DNA of 11,886 bases from positions 1-11,886 of the forward strand of contig PLLI01000125.1 of NCBI GenBank assembly GCA_003140915.1. Reading direction: 5' to 3'. Of the stretch, positions 1 through 6,917 are shown piece after piece. The notes beneath the pieces were generated by a model. The model was not told the DNA's origin. It was given only the letters and a program-made list of their open reading frames with translations, and did no database searches. This DNA is from Candidatus Omnitrophota bacterium (lineage in GTDB: Bacteria > Omnitrophota > Gorgyraeia > 2-01-FULL-45-10). Positions within the stretch are counted from its first letter, which is position 1, and each line of letters begins with the position of its first letter. The position numbers and the translations under genes were made by a program.

Positions 1-797
1 AAGTTCACGCCCCGGATCGATTGGAGCCGTTCAAGCGCATCCGGTATGGTGACTATATCTTCTTTGAGGCGGATATCGCTGTTTACGGCGTAGCCAGGAG
101 GCGCGTAAGGTGACTTATCACTAAAAAGCAAAGTCTCAGCGCCATTGTTACAATAAATGCCATTGCCGCCATTATATGCCTTCCAATACACGGCACAAAA
201 ACCATTTAGGCGAACACCGTTTTGCGCGACCAGATTAATTTTGCCCGAGCCAGCACTCGCGTCTATGGTCCGATAGTTATTAGCATCAGTGTAAAAACTC
301 ATACCGCCGAATTGGACCTGTGGCGAGGCGCCGCCAGTTATGCGAAAAGGAATATTCCCTCCGCTCCCTGCATCGTTAAGCTGCCTGATACAAAATTCCT
401 GCGCATTGCCGGTTCCGCCATCAAGAACAAAGTTCCATCTGCGATAATCGGCGAGACCATCGCCCACTTCCATCACCATCTCACTCGAAGGAGCACTTAC
501 ACCATTGACGTGTGGAGTATACAGATGTAATGCCCGGATCGGGCTGGTCGTCCCGATGCCCATGCCGAGGCCATTGTTGACTCCAACATAAAACTGATTA
601 TCTGTAAGCGACACGGTTCTCCAGTCCCAAAGAGGTGTGGCTGGAGTTCCCGCTAGGGGCCCGTTACCTACAACTCCGCTTTTCCCCCTGAGCTGATCCT
701 GCCGGGGTATGACAGTTGTCACCGTCACATTTTCGGCGGCTGCTATGGAAAGGCCCATCATAAAATAGATTATTGCCGGATATAATATTTTTTTCAT
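1..797 (-). CDS. Secreted S74 (tail-spike chaperone type) protein, C-terminus cut off by the window edge
   Basis: Probable surface or secreted adhesin-like protein. The frame is open from ATG at 797 to base 1 (265 full codons) and continues outside. Residues 1-21 form a signal peptide: MKK, a hydrophobic core, then AAA before Glu22. A GIGTTSP motif at residues 80-86 is typical of bacterial 'tail fiber domain' proteins. The middle is rich in Gly, Asn and Ser, as in beta-structured fibres. From residue 240 the sequence SDIRLKEDI matches the start of the peptidase S74 / intramolecular chaperone domain. In that family a Ser (here S240) and a Lys five residues later (K245) support self-cleavage that releases the chaperone after trimer folding. 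An AAGGAGG at 807-813 precedes the start, and the upstream prepilin gene ends 16 bases away, so it belongs to the pilus operon. A prophage origin is possible, but no phage genes are nearby and phage spikes do not usually carry a Sec signal peptide. The ligand is unknown. Confidence 0.85.
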   Translation of the reverse strand, partial: MKKILYPAIIYFMMGLSIAAAENVTVTTVIPRQDQLRGKSGVVGNGPLAGTPATPLWDWRTVSLTDNQFYVGVNNGLGMGIGTTSPIRALHLYTPHVNGVSAPSSEMVMEVGDGLADYRRWNFVLDGGTGNAQEFCIRQLNDAGSGGNIPFRITGGASPQVQFGGMSFYTDANNYRTIDASAGSGKINLVAQNGVRLNGFCAVYWKAYNGGNGIYCNNGAETLLFSDKSPYAPPGYAVNSDIRLKEDIVTIPDALERLQSIRGVN

Positions 798-813
798 AAT
801 GGACTACCTCCTT

Positions 814-1335
814 TTAATTCGCCAATGGCCGGACAGTTGTTTCGAGAGAACTGATCATGCCGGTCTCCGGCGATGTAACCGTAAGCTGGATAACCCATTC
901 ATCGTTTGCAACACCATGCATACTGGTCGTCGGATAAGCATAAAAATTTGTTACATTCTTGGCGAGTAAAAGATAGGTTACGCCGCCGTTAGCCGTATAT
1001 TGAAGAGTACCATCCTTCATCCAGTCAAATTCCACGTGAGTCGGGTTATCCGTTAAATGGCCGGCTTCAATATCAGCGCTCAATATCTTTTTAATCAACC
1101 CTCCAGACCCAATCACATCTAGATATTGTATATTGACTGTTGGGATCGCGAACCTCATGACACGCATTATGTAGCGCATGGCGACGGAGGCGTCGGTTGT
1201 AACACTTGTCTGGTCCTGGATCGCGCTTTGCATTTTGTATTCTGCCACGAACTGGCAGGCCATAACAAGAACTATTATCCCGCTTAACGTTACCGCCATT
1301 ATGAGCTCTACGAGCGTTACGGCTTTCTTATTCAT
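814..1335 (-). CDS. Prepilin-like protein, PilW/GspJ type
   Basis: 173-residue type IV pilin-like or pseudopilin protein, expected to be processed by the prepilin peptidase and inserted into a pilus or pseudopilus fibre as a minor subunit. The N-terminus is MNKKA followed by VTLVELIMAV and a hydrophobic helix to about residue 27. Glu at +5 of the mature protein, needed for assembly, is present. The residue before the cut is Ala instead of the usual Gly. The rest is a globular domain with no Cys pair at its end. Length and gene order (after a PilV/GspI-like protein) suggest PilW/GspJ, but I cannot prove which. It starts four bases after the upstream stop codon and has no clear Shine-Dalgarno sequence, so translation is probably coupled. 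The next gene follows after 16 bases. Confidence 0.85.
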   Translation of the reverse strand: MNKKAVTLVELIMAVTLSGIIVLVMACQFVAEYKMQSAIQDQTSVTTDASVAMRYIMRVMRFAIPTVNIQYLDVIGSGGLIKKILSADIEAGHLTDNPTHVEFDWMKDGTLQYTANGGVTYLLLAKNVTNFYAYPTTSMHGVANDEWVIQLTVTSPETGMISSLETTVRPLAN

Positions 1336-1339
1336 CGGT

Positions 1340-1696
1340 TCACTGAGTCCATGTTACCGAAACGGTTATGGTTTTATAATCGGAGTTTGATCTCACGCTA
1401 TAGGTCCTGTTACCGCCATGTGTACCTTGCAGGCTGGTATATCCGCTCCCTCCAATAGGAAGTTGCGAATAAGGACCGCCGTTTACAAGACTGGCATAAC
1501 TCCCCATCGAAAGATCCTCCATGGTCTCGCGGCCGAAGTTCGCGGACTCGAGCCGAAGTTCAGGCTGCTGAACAAAGCGGCCGCAGAAGACGATAAAACC
1601 GAGGGCCGTGATGGCGGCAATAGCTACCAGGAGCATCGTCACTATCACCTCCGCCAGACCAAAGCCTTTTCTGTTGTTTTTCATAAGCGCACCCAT
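1340..1696 (-). CDS. Prepilin-like protein, PilV/GspI type
   Basis: 118-residue minor pilin or pseudopilin. The class III signal is clear: MKNNRKG, cut before FGLAEVIVTM, with Glu at +5 of the mature protein, then a hydrophobic helix to about residue 38. The mature part is short and Gly/Ser-rich (about 75 residues beyond the helix) and ends in TVTW-like strands. Two starts are possible: ATG at 1696, one base after the pilC stop, and ATG at 1684, which would give a leader of seven residues. Seven residues is more typical of type IV leaders, and neither start has a strong Shine-Dalgarno sequence. Its partner prepilin follows four bases later. The pair may form the tip complex of the fibre, as GspI and GspJ do in type II secretion; that role is inferred from the family. 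Confidence 0.85.
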   Translation of the reverse strand: MGALMKNNRKGFGLAEVIVTMLLVAIAAITALGFIVFCGRFVQQPELRLESANFGRETMEDLSMGSYASLVNGGPYSQLPIGGSGYTSLQGTHGGNRTYSVRSNSDYKTITVSVTWTQ

Positions 1697-1697
1697 G

Positions 1698-2912
1698 CTA
1701 TCCGCTTACTATAGATGTTATTTTGAATATCGGTAAAAACATGCAGATGACTATCGAGCCTATCACTATGCCCAGAAAAGCTATGATGAACGGCTCCATC
1801 ATGCTCGTGAGGGCGGTCACTGCCGCATCCACCTGCTCATCGTAAAAATCGGCTATCTTCGACAGCATTTTTTCGAGTTCGCCGGTTTGCTCTCCCACCG
1901 CGACCATCCTCGTAACCATCGGCGGGAATATCTTAGACCTTGCCAGCGGCTCTGCCACACTTTCCCCCTCGCGGACGTTCGCGCGGACATTGTCTATGGC
2001 GTGCTCGACGAGCGCATTGCCGGAGGTTTTCCCGACTATCTCCAAGGCGGACAATATAGGAACGCCGGACCTTATGAGCGTCGAGAGCGTTCTCGTGAAC
2101 TTACTGACCGCCACCTTGGTAAATAGTATACCAAAAACGGGCAAATGAAGCAAGAGCGTATCAAATTGTAACTTTCCCTTTTCGGTCCTCACATACCGGG
2201 CGACTGCGAAACCGATCGCTATTATGATGCTGGCGCAAATAAGGAAATATTTCTGTAAAGTATCGCTTATCATTATAAGGATCATTGTAGGCCTGGGCAG
2301 CTGCGCGCCGAACCCCGCGAATATCCCTTTGAAGACAGGTATGACCTTCAGAAGCAGGACCAGAGTTATGGCAAGCGCCATACTGCTCACGACCGCAGGA
2401 TATACAAGCGCCGACTTTATCTTCCGCTGGAGCGAGTTCGTCTTCTCCAGATAGAGCGCGAGCCGGTCGAGGATCTCGTCGAGCATGCCGCTCGATTCCC
2501 CTGCCTTCACCATATTGACGAAGAGCTGCGAAAATACGCTCTTATGCCTTGCCAGCGCTTCCGAGAGGCTCGACCCGGCCTCCACCTCGTTGCGGATCTC
2601 GATTATGCAGGCGCTGAAGGTCTTATTCTCGATCTGTTCACCCAGTATATCGAGTGCCGACACAAGCGGGATGCCTGCGTCAACCATCGTAGCAAGCTGC
2701 CTCGAAAATATAACGAGATCTTCGAGCTTTATCCTCTTTTTCGATTTAAAGACGGCGGAAAGGTTAAAACCGGACCTGGACTCGTCCAGCGATATGATGA
2801 CAAGGTCTCTCTTCCTGAGCATGCCTATAGCTGCGTTGCGGTCAACGGCATCCAGGATACCTGTCACGTTCTTGCCGTCCCTGTCCTTGGCCGCGTATTT
2901 AAAATTTGTCAC
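1698..2912 (-). CDS. pilC: Type IV pilus / type II secretion inner-membrane platform protein PilC/GspF
   Basis: 404-residue polytopic membrane protein, the usual length for PilC/GspF. It sits in the inner membrane and couples the cytoplasmic ATPases to pilin addition and removal. The N-terminus FKYAAKDRDGK matches the family start. Two T2SSF repeats cover about 65-190 and 268-392, each with the conserved pattern of RQLATMVDAG-IPL and TLSTLIRSG-VPIL, followed by KAGESSG or VGEQTG. Membrane segments lie at about 167-193, 218-238 and 371-397. The start must be GTG at 2912: an ATG two bases upstream is followed at once by TGA, and the next in-frame Met is residue 30, inside the conserved region. 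AAGGAGG at 2916-2922 lies unusually close to the start. The gene follows the second pilB after an 85-base spacer with hairpins, the longest gap inside the operon. Confidence 0.96.
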   Translation of the reverse strand: MTNFKYAAKDRDGKNVTGILDAVDRNAAIGMLRKRDLVIISLDESRSGFNLSAVFKSKKRIKLEDLVIFSRQLATMVDAGIPLVSALDILGEQIENKTFSACIIEIRNEVEAGSSLSEALARHKSVFSQLFVNMVKAGESSGMLDEILDRLALYLEKTNSLQRKIKSALVYPAVVSSMALAITLVLLLKVIPVFKGIFAGFGAQLPRPTMILIMISDTLQKYFLICASIIIAIGFAVARYVRTEKGKLQFDTLLLHLPVFGILFTKVAVSKFTRTLSTLIRSGVPILSALEIVGKTSGNALVEHAIDNVRANVREGESVAEPLARSKIFPPMVTRMVAVGEQTGELEKMLSKIADFYDEQVDAAVTALTSMMEPFIIAFLGIVIGSIVICMFLPIFKITSIVSG

Positions 2913-2922
2913 ATGCCTCCTT
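2909..2922 (-). promoter_or_regulatory. pilC ribosome binding site with overlapping ATGTGA start-stop
   Basis: On the minus strand AAGGAGG (2922-2916) is followed by C, then ATGTGA. The ATG (2914-2912) would start and stop at once (TGA, 2911-2909). The GTG two bases later (2912-2910) opens the pilC frame. GGAGG is only three bases from the GTG and one base from the ATG, both shorter than the usual five to nine. The layout is directly visible; any effect on translation is inferred. Confidence 0.6.
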
Positions 2923-2925
2923 ATA

Positions 2926-2988
2926 TTTTCCCGCCATCTGTCTTACTCAGGCGGGATCCCGCCAGCGCTTTAACCGATGGCGGGAAAA
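2926..2988. repeat. Symmetric 63-base palindromic element between pilB and pilC
   Basis: Outer arms TTTTCCCGCCATC (2926-2938) and GATGGCGGGAAAA (2976-2988) are a perfect 13-base inverted repeat. The exact centre is a perfect 14-base palindrome, GGCGGGATCCCGCC (2950-2963). The GGCGGG/CCCGCC word therefore occurs four times, so the RNA could fold either as one long stem with an inner hairpin or as two side-by-side hairpins. The element fills most of the 85-base gap and ends four bases before the pilC ribosome binding site. There is no T-run after it, so it is not a standard terminator. It could be a dispersed MITE/REP-like element or a structure controlling pilC translation or mRNA processing. 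Confidence 0.75.
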
Positions 2989-2997
2989 GTTCATCTT

Positions 2998-4722
2998 TTA
3001 ATCCTCCGATGTTACGCGTAAAACCTCTTCGAATGAAGTGACGCCGTTCAGGAAATTTTCGACCGCGTTATCCCTTAACGTCATCATGCGTAATTCTTTT
3101 ATGGCGTAATCTTTTATAAGGTCGCTCGAGGTCTTTTTCATTATCATGTCACGGACTTTATCGTCGACCAGGAGGGCTTCAAGGATACCGAGCCTGCCGA
3201 AATATCCCGTATTATTACATTTTGCGCAGCCTTTCCCTTTATAAAAATTCTTCACGCCCTTTTTCGTTATATCCTCGGGCTTCAATCCGAACCTCTTCAG
3301 AACGGTGTCCGGTATCTCTACCGGCGCCTTGCAGTTAGGGCAGATTTTTCTCATCAGCCGCTGGGCGGAGACGAGGATAAGGCTCGACGCCACGAGAAAC
3401 GGTTCGATGCCCATGTCGATAAGTCTCGTAATGGCCCCCGCCGAATCGTTGGTGTGGAGCGTGCTCAGGATCATCTGTCCGGTCAACGACGCTTTTATGG
3501 CTATATCCGCGGTTTCGGAATCCCTGATCTCTCCCACCATCACTATATCCGGTGATTGCCTCAAGACGGACTTCAGTCCGCTCGAAAAAGTAAGCCCTAT
3601 CTCCGGCCTGGCGGGTATCTGGGTAATGCCTTCGAGTTCGTACTCGACGGGATCTTCCAGCGTAACGATGTTGCGCTCCGGGGTATTAAGTTGGGTTATG
3701 ATAGAATAGAGTGTGGTAGATTTGCCGCTGCCCGTCGGGCCGGTGACCAGGATCATGCCGTATGGTTTTTCAAGGGCGTCCTTGAACGTCTTCATCGGCC
3801 CGGGCAGAAATCCGAGCTTTTCTATGCCCGTTGACAGATTGGATTTATCGAGCGCCCTCAGGACGACCTTGCCGCCGAAAGTGATGGGCAATACGGAGAC
3901 CCTGAAATCTATCTCCTTGCCTTCGAAATTTATCTTGAAACGTCCGTCCTGGGGGAGGCGCATCTCCGTTATGTCGAGCTTCGACATTATCTTAAGCCTC
4001 GCGATGACGGCATTCTGGTTCTTCTTAGGAAGCGTGAAAGCGTCATGAAGGCTGCCGTCGATGCGATAACGTATATGCAGGATCTTTTCGCACGGCTCGA
4101 TATGTATATCGCTGGCGCGGCGTTTCATCGCCTCATTCAAAATAAGGCTGACTATTTTGACGATGGGCGCCGATTTGGACTCCTCTGCTATCTCACCGAC
4201 ATCGATCTCTTCTTCCGATTCTTCATGCTCCACTTCCACGTCGTCCGCCGGGATCTCTTCCAATATCTTGGAGATATCCTGGGCATGGGCGCCGTAATAA
4301 TTATTTATGGCTTCTCTTACATCGTTTTCCGTGGCGATAACCGGGTCGATCTGGTATTTTGTCAGCATCTTAAGATCGTCCATCGCAAAGAGATTCAACG
4401 GATCCGCCATCGCAACGGTGAGGACCCTGCCTATCTTCGATACGGGGACCAGAGAATACTGCCTGGCCATCTTTTCAGGTATGAGGTCGGCCAGCGATTT
4501 ATCTATCTTGTATTTGGAGAGGTCGATCGGGGGGATATTCAGCTGTTCGCTCATCGCTACCATCAGTTCTTTTTCTGATACAAACCCTTTTTCCACCAGT
4601 ATCTTCCCAAGAGAACCGCCGGACTTCCGGTGGATGTCGAGGGCCTTCTCCAGGTCCTTCTCCTTGAGGATCTTGCCGTTTATGAGGGTATCAATAAGTT
4701 TATCTTTGAATGATTCGATCAT
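2998..4722 (-). CDS. pilB: Type IV pilus assembly / type II secretion ATPase PilB/GspE, copy nearer pilC
   Basis: 574-residue cytoplasmic hexameric ATPase that powers fibre extension through PilC. Domain order: an N-terminal MshEN domain (about 5-145), an acidic linker (about 158-182), then the GspE/PilB catalytic region. Walker A is GPTGSGKST (328-336). Walker B is DIVMVGE (392-398). The tetracysteine zinc site is C461/C464 and C499/C502. The His-box reads TGQMILSTLHTNDS, so the first His common in the family is Gln416 here, while the HTND part is intact. In the MshEN domain the first c-di-GMP motif has lost its Gly (I10) and final Gln (H31), while the second keeps G39 and Q60. It starts three bases after the upstream pilB paralogue, with probable translational coupling. 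GspE and PilB cannot be told apart from sequence alone; the presence of pilT favours pilus use. Confidence 0.95.
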   Translation of the reverse strand: MIESFKDKLIDTLINGKILKEKDLEKALDIHRKSGGSLGKILVEKGFVSEKELMVAMSEQLNIPPIDLSKYKIDKSLADLIPEKMARQYSLVPVSKIGRVLTVAMADPLNLFAMDDLKMLTKYQIDPVIATENDVREAINNYYGAHAQDISKILEEIPADDVEVEHEESEEEIDVGEIAEESKSAPIVKIVSLILNEAMKRRASDIHIEPCEKILHIRYRIDGSLHDAFTLPKKNQNAVIARLKIMSKLDITEMRLPQDGRFKINFEGKEIDFRVSVLPITFGGKVVLRALDKSNLSTGIEKLGFLPGPMKTFKDALEKPYGMILVTGPTGSGKSTTLYSIITQLNTPERNIVTLEDPVEYELEGITQIPARPEIGLTFSSGLKSVLRQSPDIVMVGEIRDSETADIAIKASLTGQMILSTLHTNDSAGAITRLIDMGIEPFLVASSLILVSAQRLMRKICPNCKAPVEIPDTVLKRFGLKPEDITKKGVKNFYKGKGCAKCNNTGYFGRLGILEALLVDDKVRDMIMKKTSSDLIKDYAIKELRMMTLRDNAVENFLNGVTSFEEVLRVTSED

Positions 4723-4725
4723 ACG

Positions 4726-6462
4726 TTATACCGTATCCAGGTCCTGGTCTCCTGCCGTTACCCGAAGGATCTCCTCTAACGTCGTAATTCCTTCGAGAGC
4801 GGCTTTTATGCCGTTCTCGCGGAGCGTGATCATGCCTTCACGCCTTGCTTCTTCCCTTATCCTGTGCTCTTGCGCGTTTTCCAATATAAGCGCCCTGATC
4901 TTCGGGGTCAGGGTCAGGACTTCGATCAAGCCCACCCTGCCCTTATATCCGGTATGAAAGCATTTATCGCATCCTTTTGCCCTGTAGAATAGCGGTTTAC
5001 CTTTATCCAATTTTATATTCAACCTTGAGGCGGTATCACTCAATAATTCATAAGGCTCTTTGCAGTTCTGGCAGATTTTCCGGACAAGCCTCTGGGCGCC
5101 GACGAGTATCAATGACGACGTAAGCAGGAACGGCTCGACGCCCATGTTGACGAGACGTATTATCGAGCCGGTGGCAGTCGTCGTGTGAAGCGTGCTCAGG
5201 ACCAGGTGGCCCGTAAGGGCGGCCTTTATCGCAATATCGACGGTTTCAAAATCCCGTATCTCCCCTATCATTATAATGTTCGGGTCCTGCCTTAAAATAG
5301 ATCTCAAGGCCGCCGCGAACGTCAAGCCTATATCCGGGCGGGACGTGACCTGGTTCACTCCCTCGATCAGGTATTCAACGGGATCTTCTACGGTAACGAT
5401 ATTTTTGTCCGGGGAATTCACGTGCTGCATGATGGAGTAAAGCGTCGTCGTCTTTCCGCAGCCTGTGGGGCCGCACATGAGTATCATGCCATGCGGCCTT
5501 GACGCGGCTTTTCTTATCTCGTCGAGGGACTGACTGCCGAACCCGAGCTTTTCGATGTCCAGCGTCGCCTGCGACTTATCCAGTATTCTCAGGGCAATCT
5601 TCTCACCCATGCTTGAAGGGATGACCGATATTCTGAAATCCACCTCGTTACCGTGCAATTTTACCTTGAACCTGCCATCCTGCGGCAGGCGTCTCTCGGC
5701 AATGTCCAGGTTGGACATGACTTTTAGGCGGGATATCACGGCATTGTGCAAGGTTATCGGAGAGCGCCTCCCTTCACGTAATATACCGTCGACTCTATAC
5801 CGGACGCGCAACTCATTCTCCAGCGGCTCGATCAGGATATCGCTTGCCCGCAAGGCCACGGCTTCGGCCAGGAGCAGGTTCGTGATCTTCACTACGGGCG
5901 CGTCCTGCGTAATCTTCAAAAGCTCGCTTGAGCTCAGGCCTGCGGCTTCCGTCTCCTCTTCAAGCAATTTTATGTCGCTGGCCTCTTCCAGGTCGCCGAC
6001 TATCTTTTCTATGGCAACATAGGCGTTTTCATCGTAATATTGGCGCTGCGCCTCGCTTATATCTTTTTCGGTCGCAATGACAGGGCTTATCTTAAAACCG
6101 GTCAGGGTCTTGATGTCGTCGAGCAAAAATATGTTCAGAGGATCGGCGACCGCCAGCATGAGCGTATCCCCGATCTTCGATATGGGCAGTATCTTGTAAT
6201 TCCTCGCTATCTTTTTTGAGATCAATTTTATGACGGTTGAGTCTATCTTGTAACGCGATAGATTAATAGGCGGTATGCTGAGGCCGTGGCTCAACGCTAT
6301 CATCAGGTCGCTTCTCGTCACGAAGCCGAGCTCGACCAAAATATCGCTCAGGCTTCCCCCCTTCTCTTTCTGTACGGAAAGCGCCTTTTCAAGGTCCCCC
6401 TGTTTCAGGAGTCCTTTATCGATAAGCACTTTTGTGAGTTTGTCCTTTAGTCCCAGTATCAT
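4726..6462 (-). CDS. pilB: Type IV pilus assembly / type II secretion ATPase PilB/GspE, second (upstream) copy
   Basis: 578-residue paralogue of the neighbouring ATPase, with the same architecture. The MshEN domain is at about 5-145, a charged linker at about 156-185, Walker A GPTGCGKTT at 331-339, Walker B IIMIGE at 396-401, and the zinc site at C464/C467 and C498/C501. The His-box GHLVLSTLHT is intact, but the following ND of the usual HTND is replaced by TT. The two c-di-GMP motifs are weaker than consensus: the first has T10 for Gly but keeps Q31, and the second has S39 and G60 in place of Gly and Gln. Its ATG overlaps the stop of the upstream MshEN gene as ATGA. The two copies look like an old tandem duplication that has diverged, possibly for different fibres, different signals or a mixed hexamer. 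No catalytic motif is missing, so it is probably active. Confidence 0.94.
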   Translation of the reverse strand: MILGLKDKLTKVLIDKGLLKQGDLEKALSVQKEKGGSLSDILVELGFVTRSDLMIALSHGLSIPPINLSRYKIDSTVIKLISKKIARNYKILPISKIGDTLMLAVADPLNIFLLDDIKTLTGFKISPVIATEKDISEAQRQYYDENAYVAIEKIVGDLEEASDIKLLEEETEAAGLSSSELLKITQDAPVVKITNLLLAEAVALRASDILIEPLENELRVRYRVDGILREGRRSPITLHNAVISRLKVMSNLDIAERRLPQDGRFKVKLHGNEVDFRISVIPSSMGEKIALRILDKSQATLDIEKLGFGSQSLDEIRKAASRPHGMILMCGPTGCGKTTTLYSIMQHVNSPDKNIVTVEDPVEYLIEGVNQVTSRPDIGLTFAAALRSILRQDPNIIMIGEIRDFETVDIAIKAALTGHLVLSTLHTTTATGSIIRLVNMGVEPFLLTSSLILVGAQRLVRKICQNCKEPYELLSDTASRLNIKLDKGKPLFYRAKGCDKCFHTGYKGRVGLIEVLTLTPKIRALILENAQEHRIREEARREGMITLRENGIKAALEGITTLEEILRVTAGDQDLDTV

Positions 6463-6908
6463 TTTTTCGCGTAATATTTCAGTATGGCGTTATTTATATC
6501 CGTCATCGTGCTGACAAATACCTGCACCTTGCACTTGGTAAGCGTTTCGATATCTTCTATAGCCTGATAATTCAACGGGTTTGACATCGCTATGGTCAGG
6601 AGGTCCCCTATCTTATCGATGGCCACGAGATTATATTGTATGGCGACATTCATAGGGATAAGCCTGATCGCTTCGGCATTGATGTCATAACATTCCAACG
6701 GAAGATACGGAAAACCGTATTGGACCGTAAGTGCCTGCGCTATCTCCTCTTCTTTGGCAAGGCCGAGCGAAACGAGGATCTGCCCTATCAGGCCCCCCTT
6801 CTCTTTCTGGAACTTCAGGGCCTTCTCGAGCTGCGCCTGATTTATGATGCCTCTTTCAAGGAGCAGTTCACCCAATTGTTTCGATACTATGCGTTTCATG
6901 GAAGGCAT
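6459..6908 (-). CDS. Stand-alone MshEN (type II secretion N-terminal) domain protein, candidate c-di-GMP receptor
   Basis: 149 residues that align over their whole length with the N-terminal domains of the two following ATPases (for example LEKALKFQKEKGG against LEKALSVQKEKGG) but carry no ATPase domain. The family binds c-di-GMP through two tandem 24-residue motifs of the form LGxxL...G...L..AL..Q. Both are well kept: L12-G13 to Q34, and I41-G42 to Q63. The Arg that often precedes the LG is not conserved (Q11, L40). The C-terminal half (about 66-145) is the small alpha/beta part seen in PilB. It could be a soluble regulator that docks on PilB or PilT, or a spare regulatory subunit. It starts nine bases after pilT; ATG at 6908 is preferred, and a second Met at 6899 is possible. 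Its end overlaps the next gene by four bases. I do not think it is a truncated pilB, since it ends cleanly at the domain border in a tight operon. Confidence 0.88.
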   Translation of the reverse strand: MPSMKRIVSKQLGELLLERGIINQAQLEKALKFQKEKGGLIGQILVSLGLAKEEEIAQALTVQYGFPYLPLECYDINAEAIRLIPMNVAIQYNLVAIDKIGDLLTIAMSNPLNYQAIEDIETLTKCKVQVFVSTMTDINNAILKYYAKK

Positions 6909-6917
6909 ATGGGTTCT

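Noticed and set aside
222..530. Plus-strand open frame of 102 codons
   Set aside because: It is antisense to the S74 protein gene, has no ribosome site and no recognisable domain. The minus frame has a signal peptide and S74 motif.
1..797. Prophage tail module
   Set aside because: Only the S74 domain suggests a phage. The signal peptide and position in a pilus operon argue for a cellular protein, though sequence beyond the edge could change this.
2544..3041. Plus-strand open frames across pilC and the palindromic spacer
   Set aside because: They are antisense to PilC with no motif, and run through the hairpin element.
4307..4957. Plus-strand open frame of 216 codons spanning the join of the two pilB genes
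   Set aside because: It is a shadow of two well-conserved ATPase genes. Its Ser/Arg-rich composition is that of an antisense frame, and no start signal is seen.
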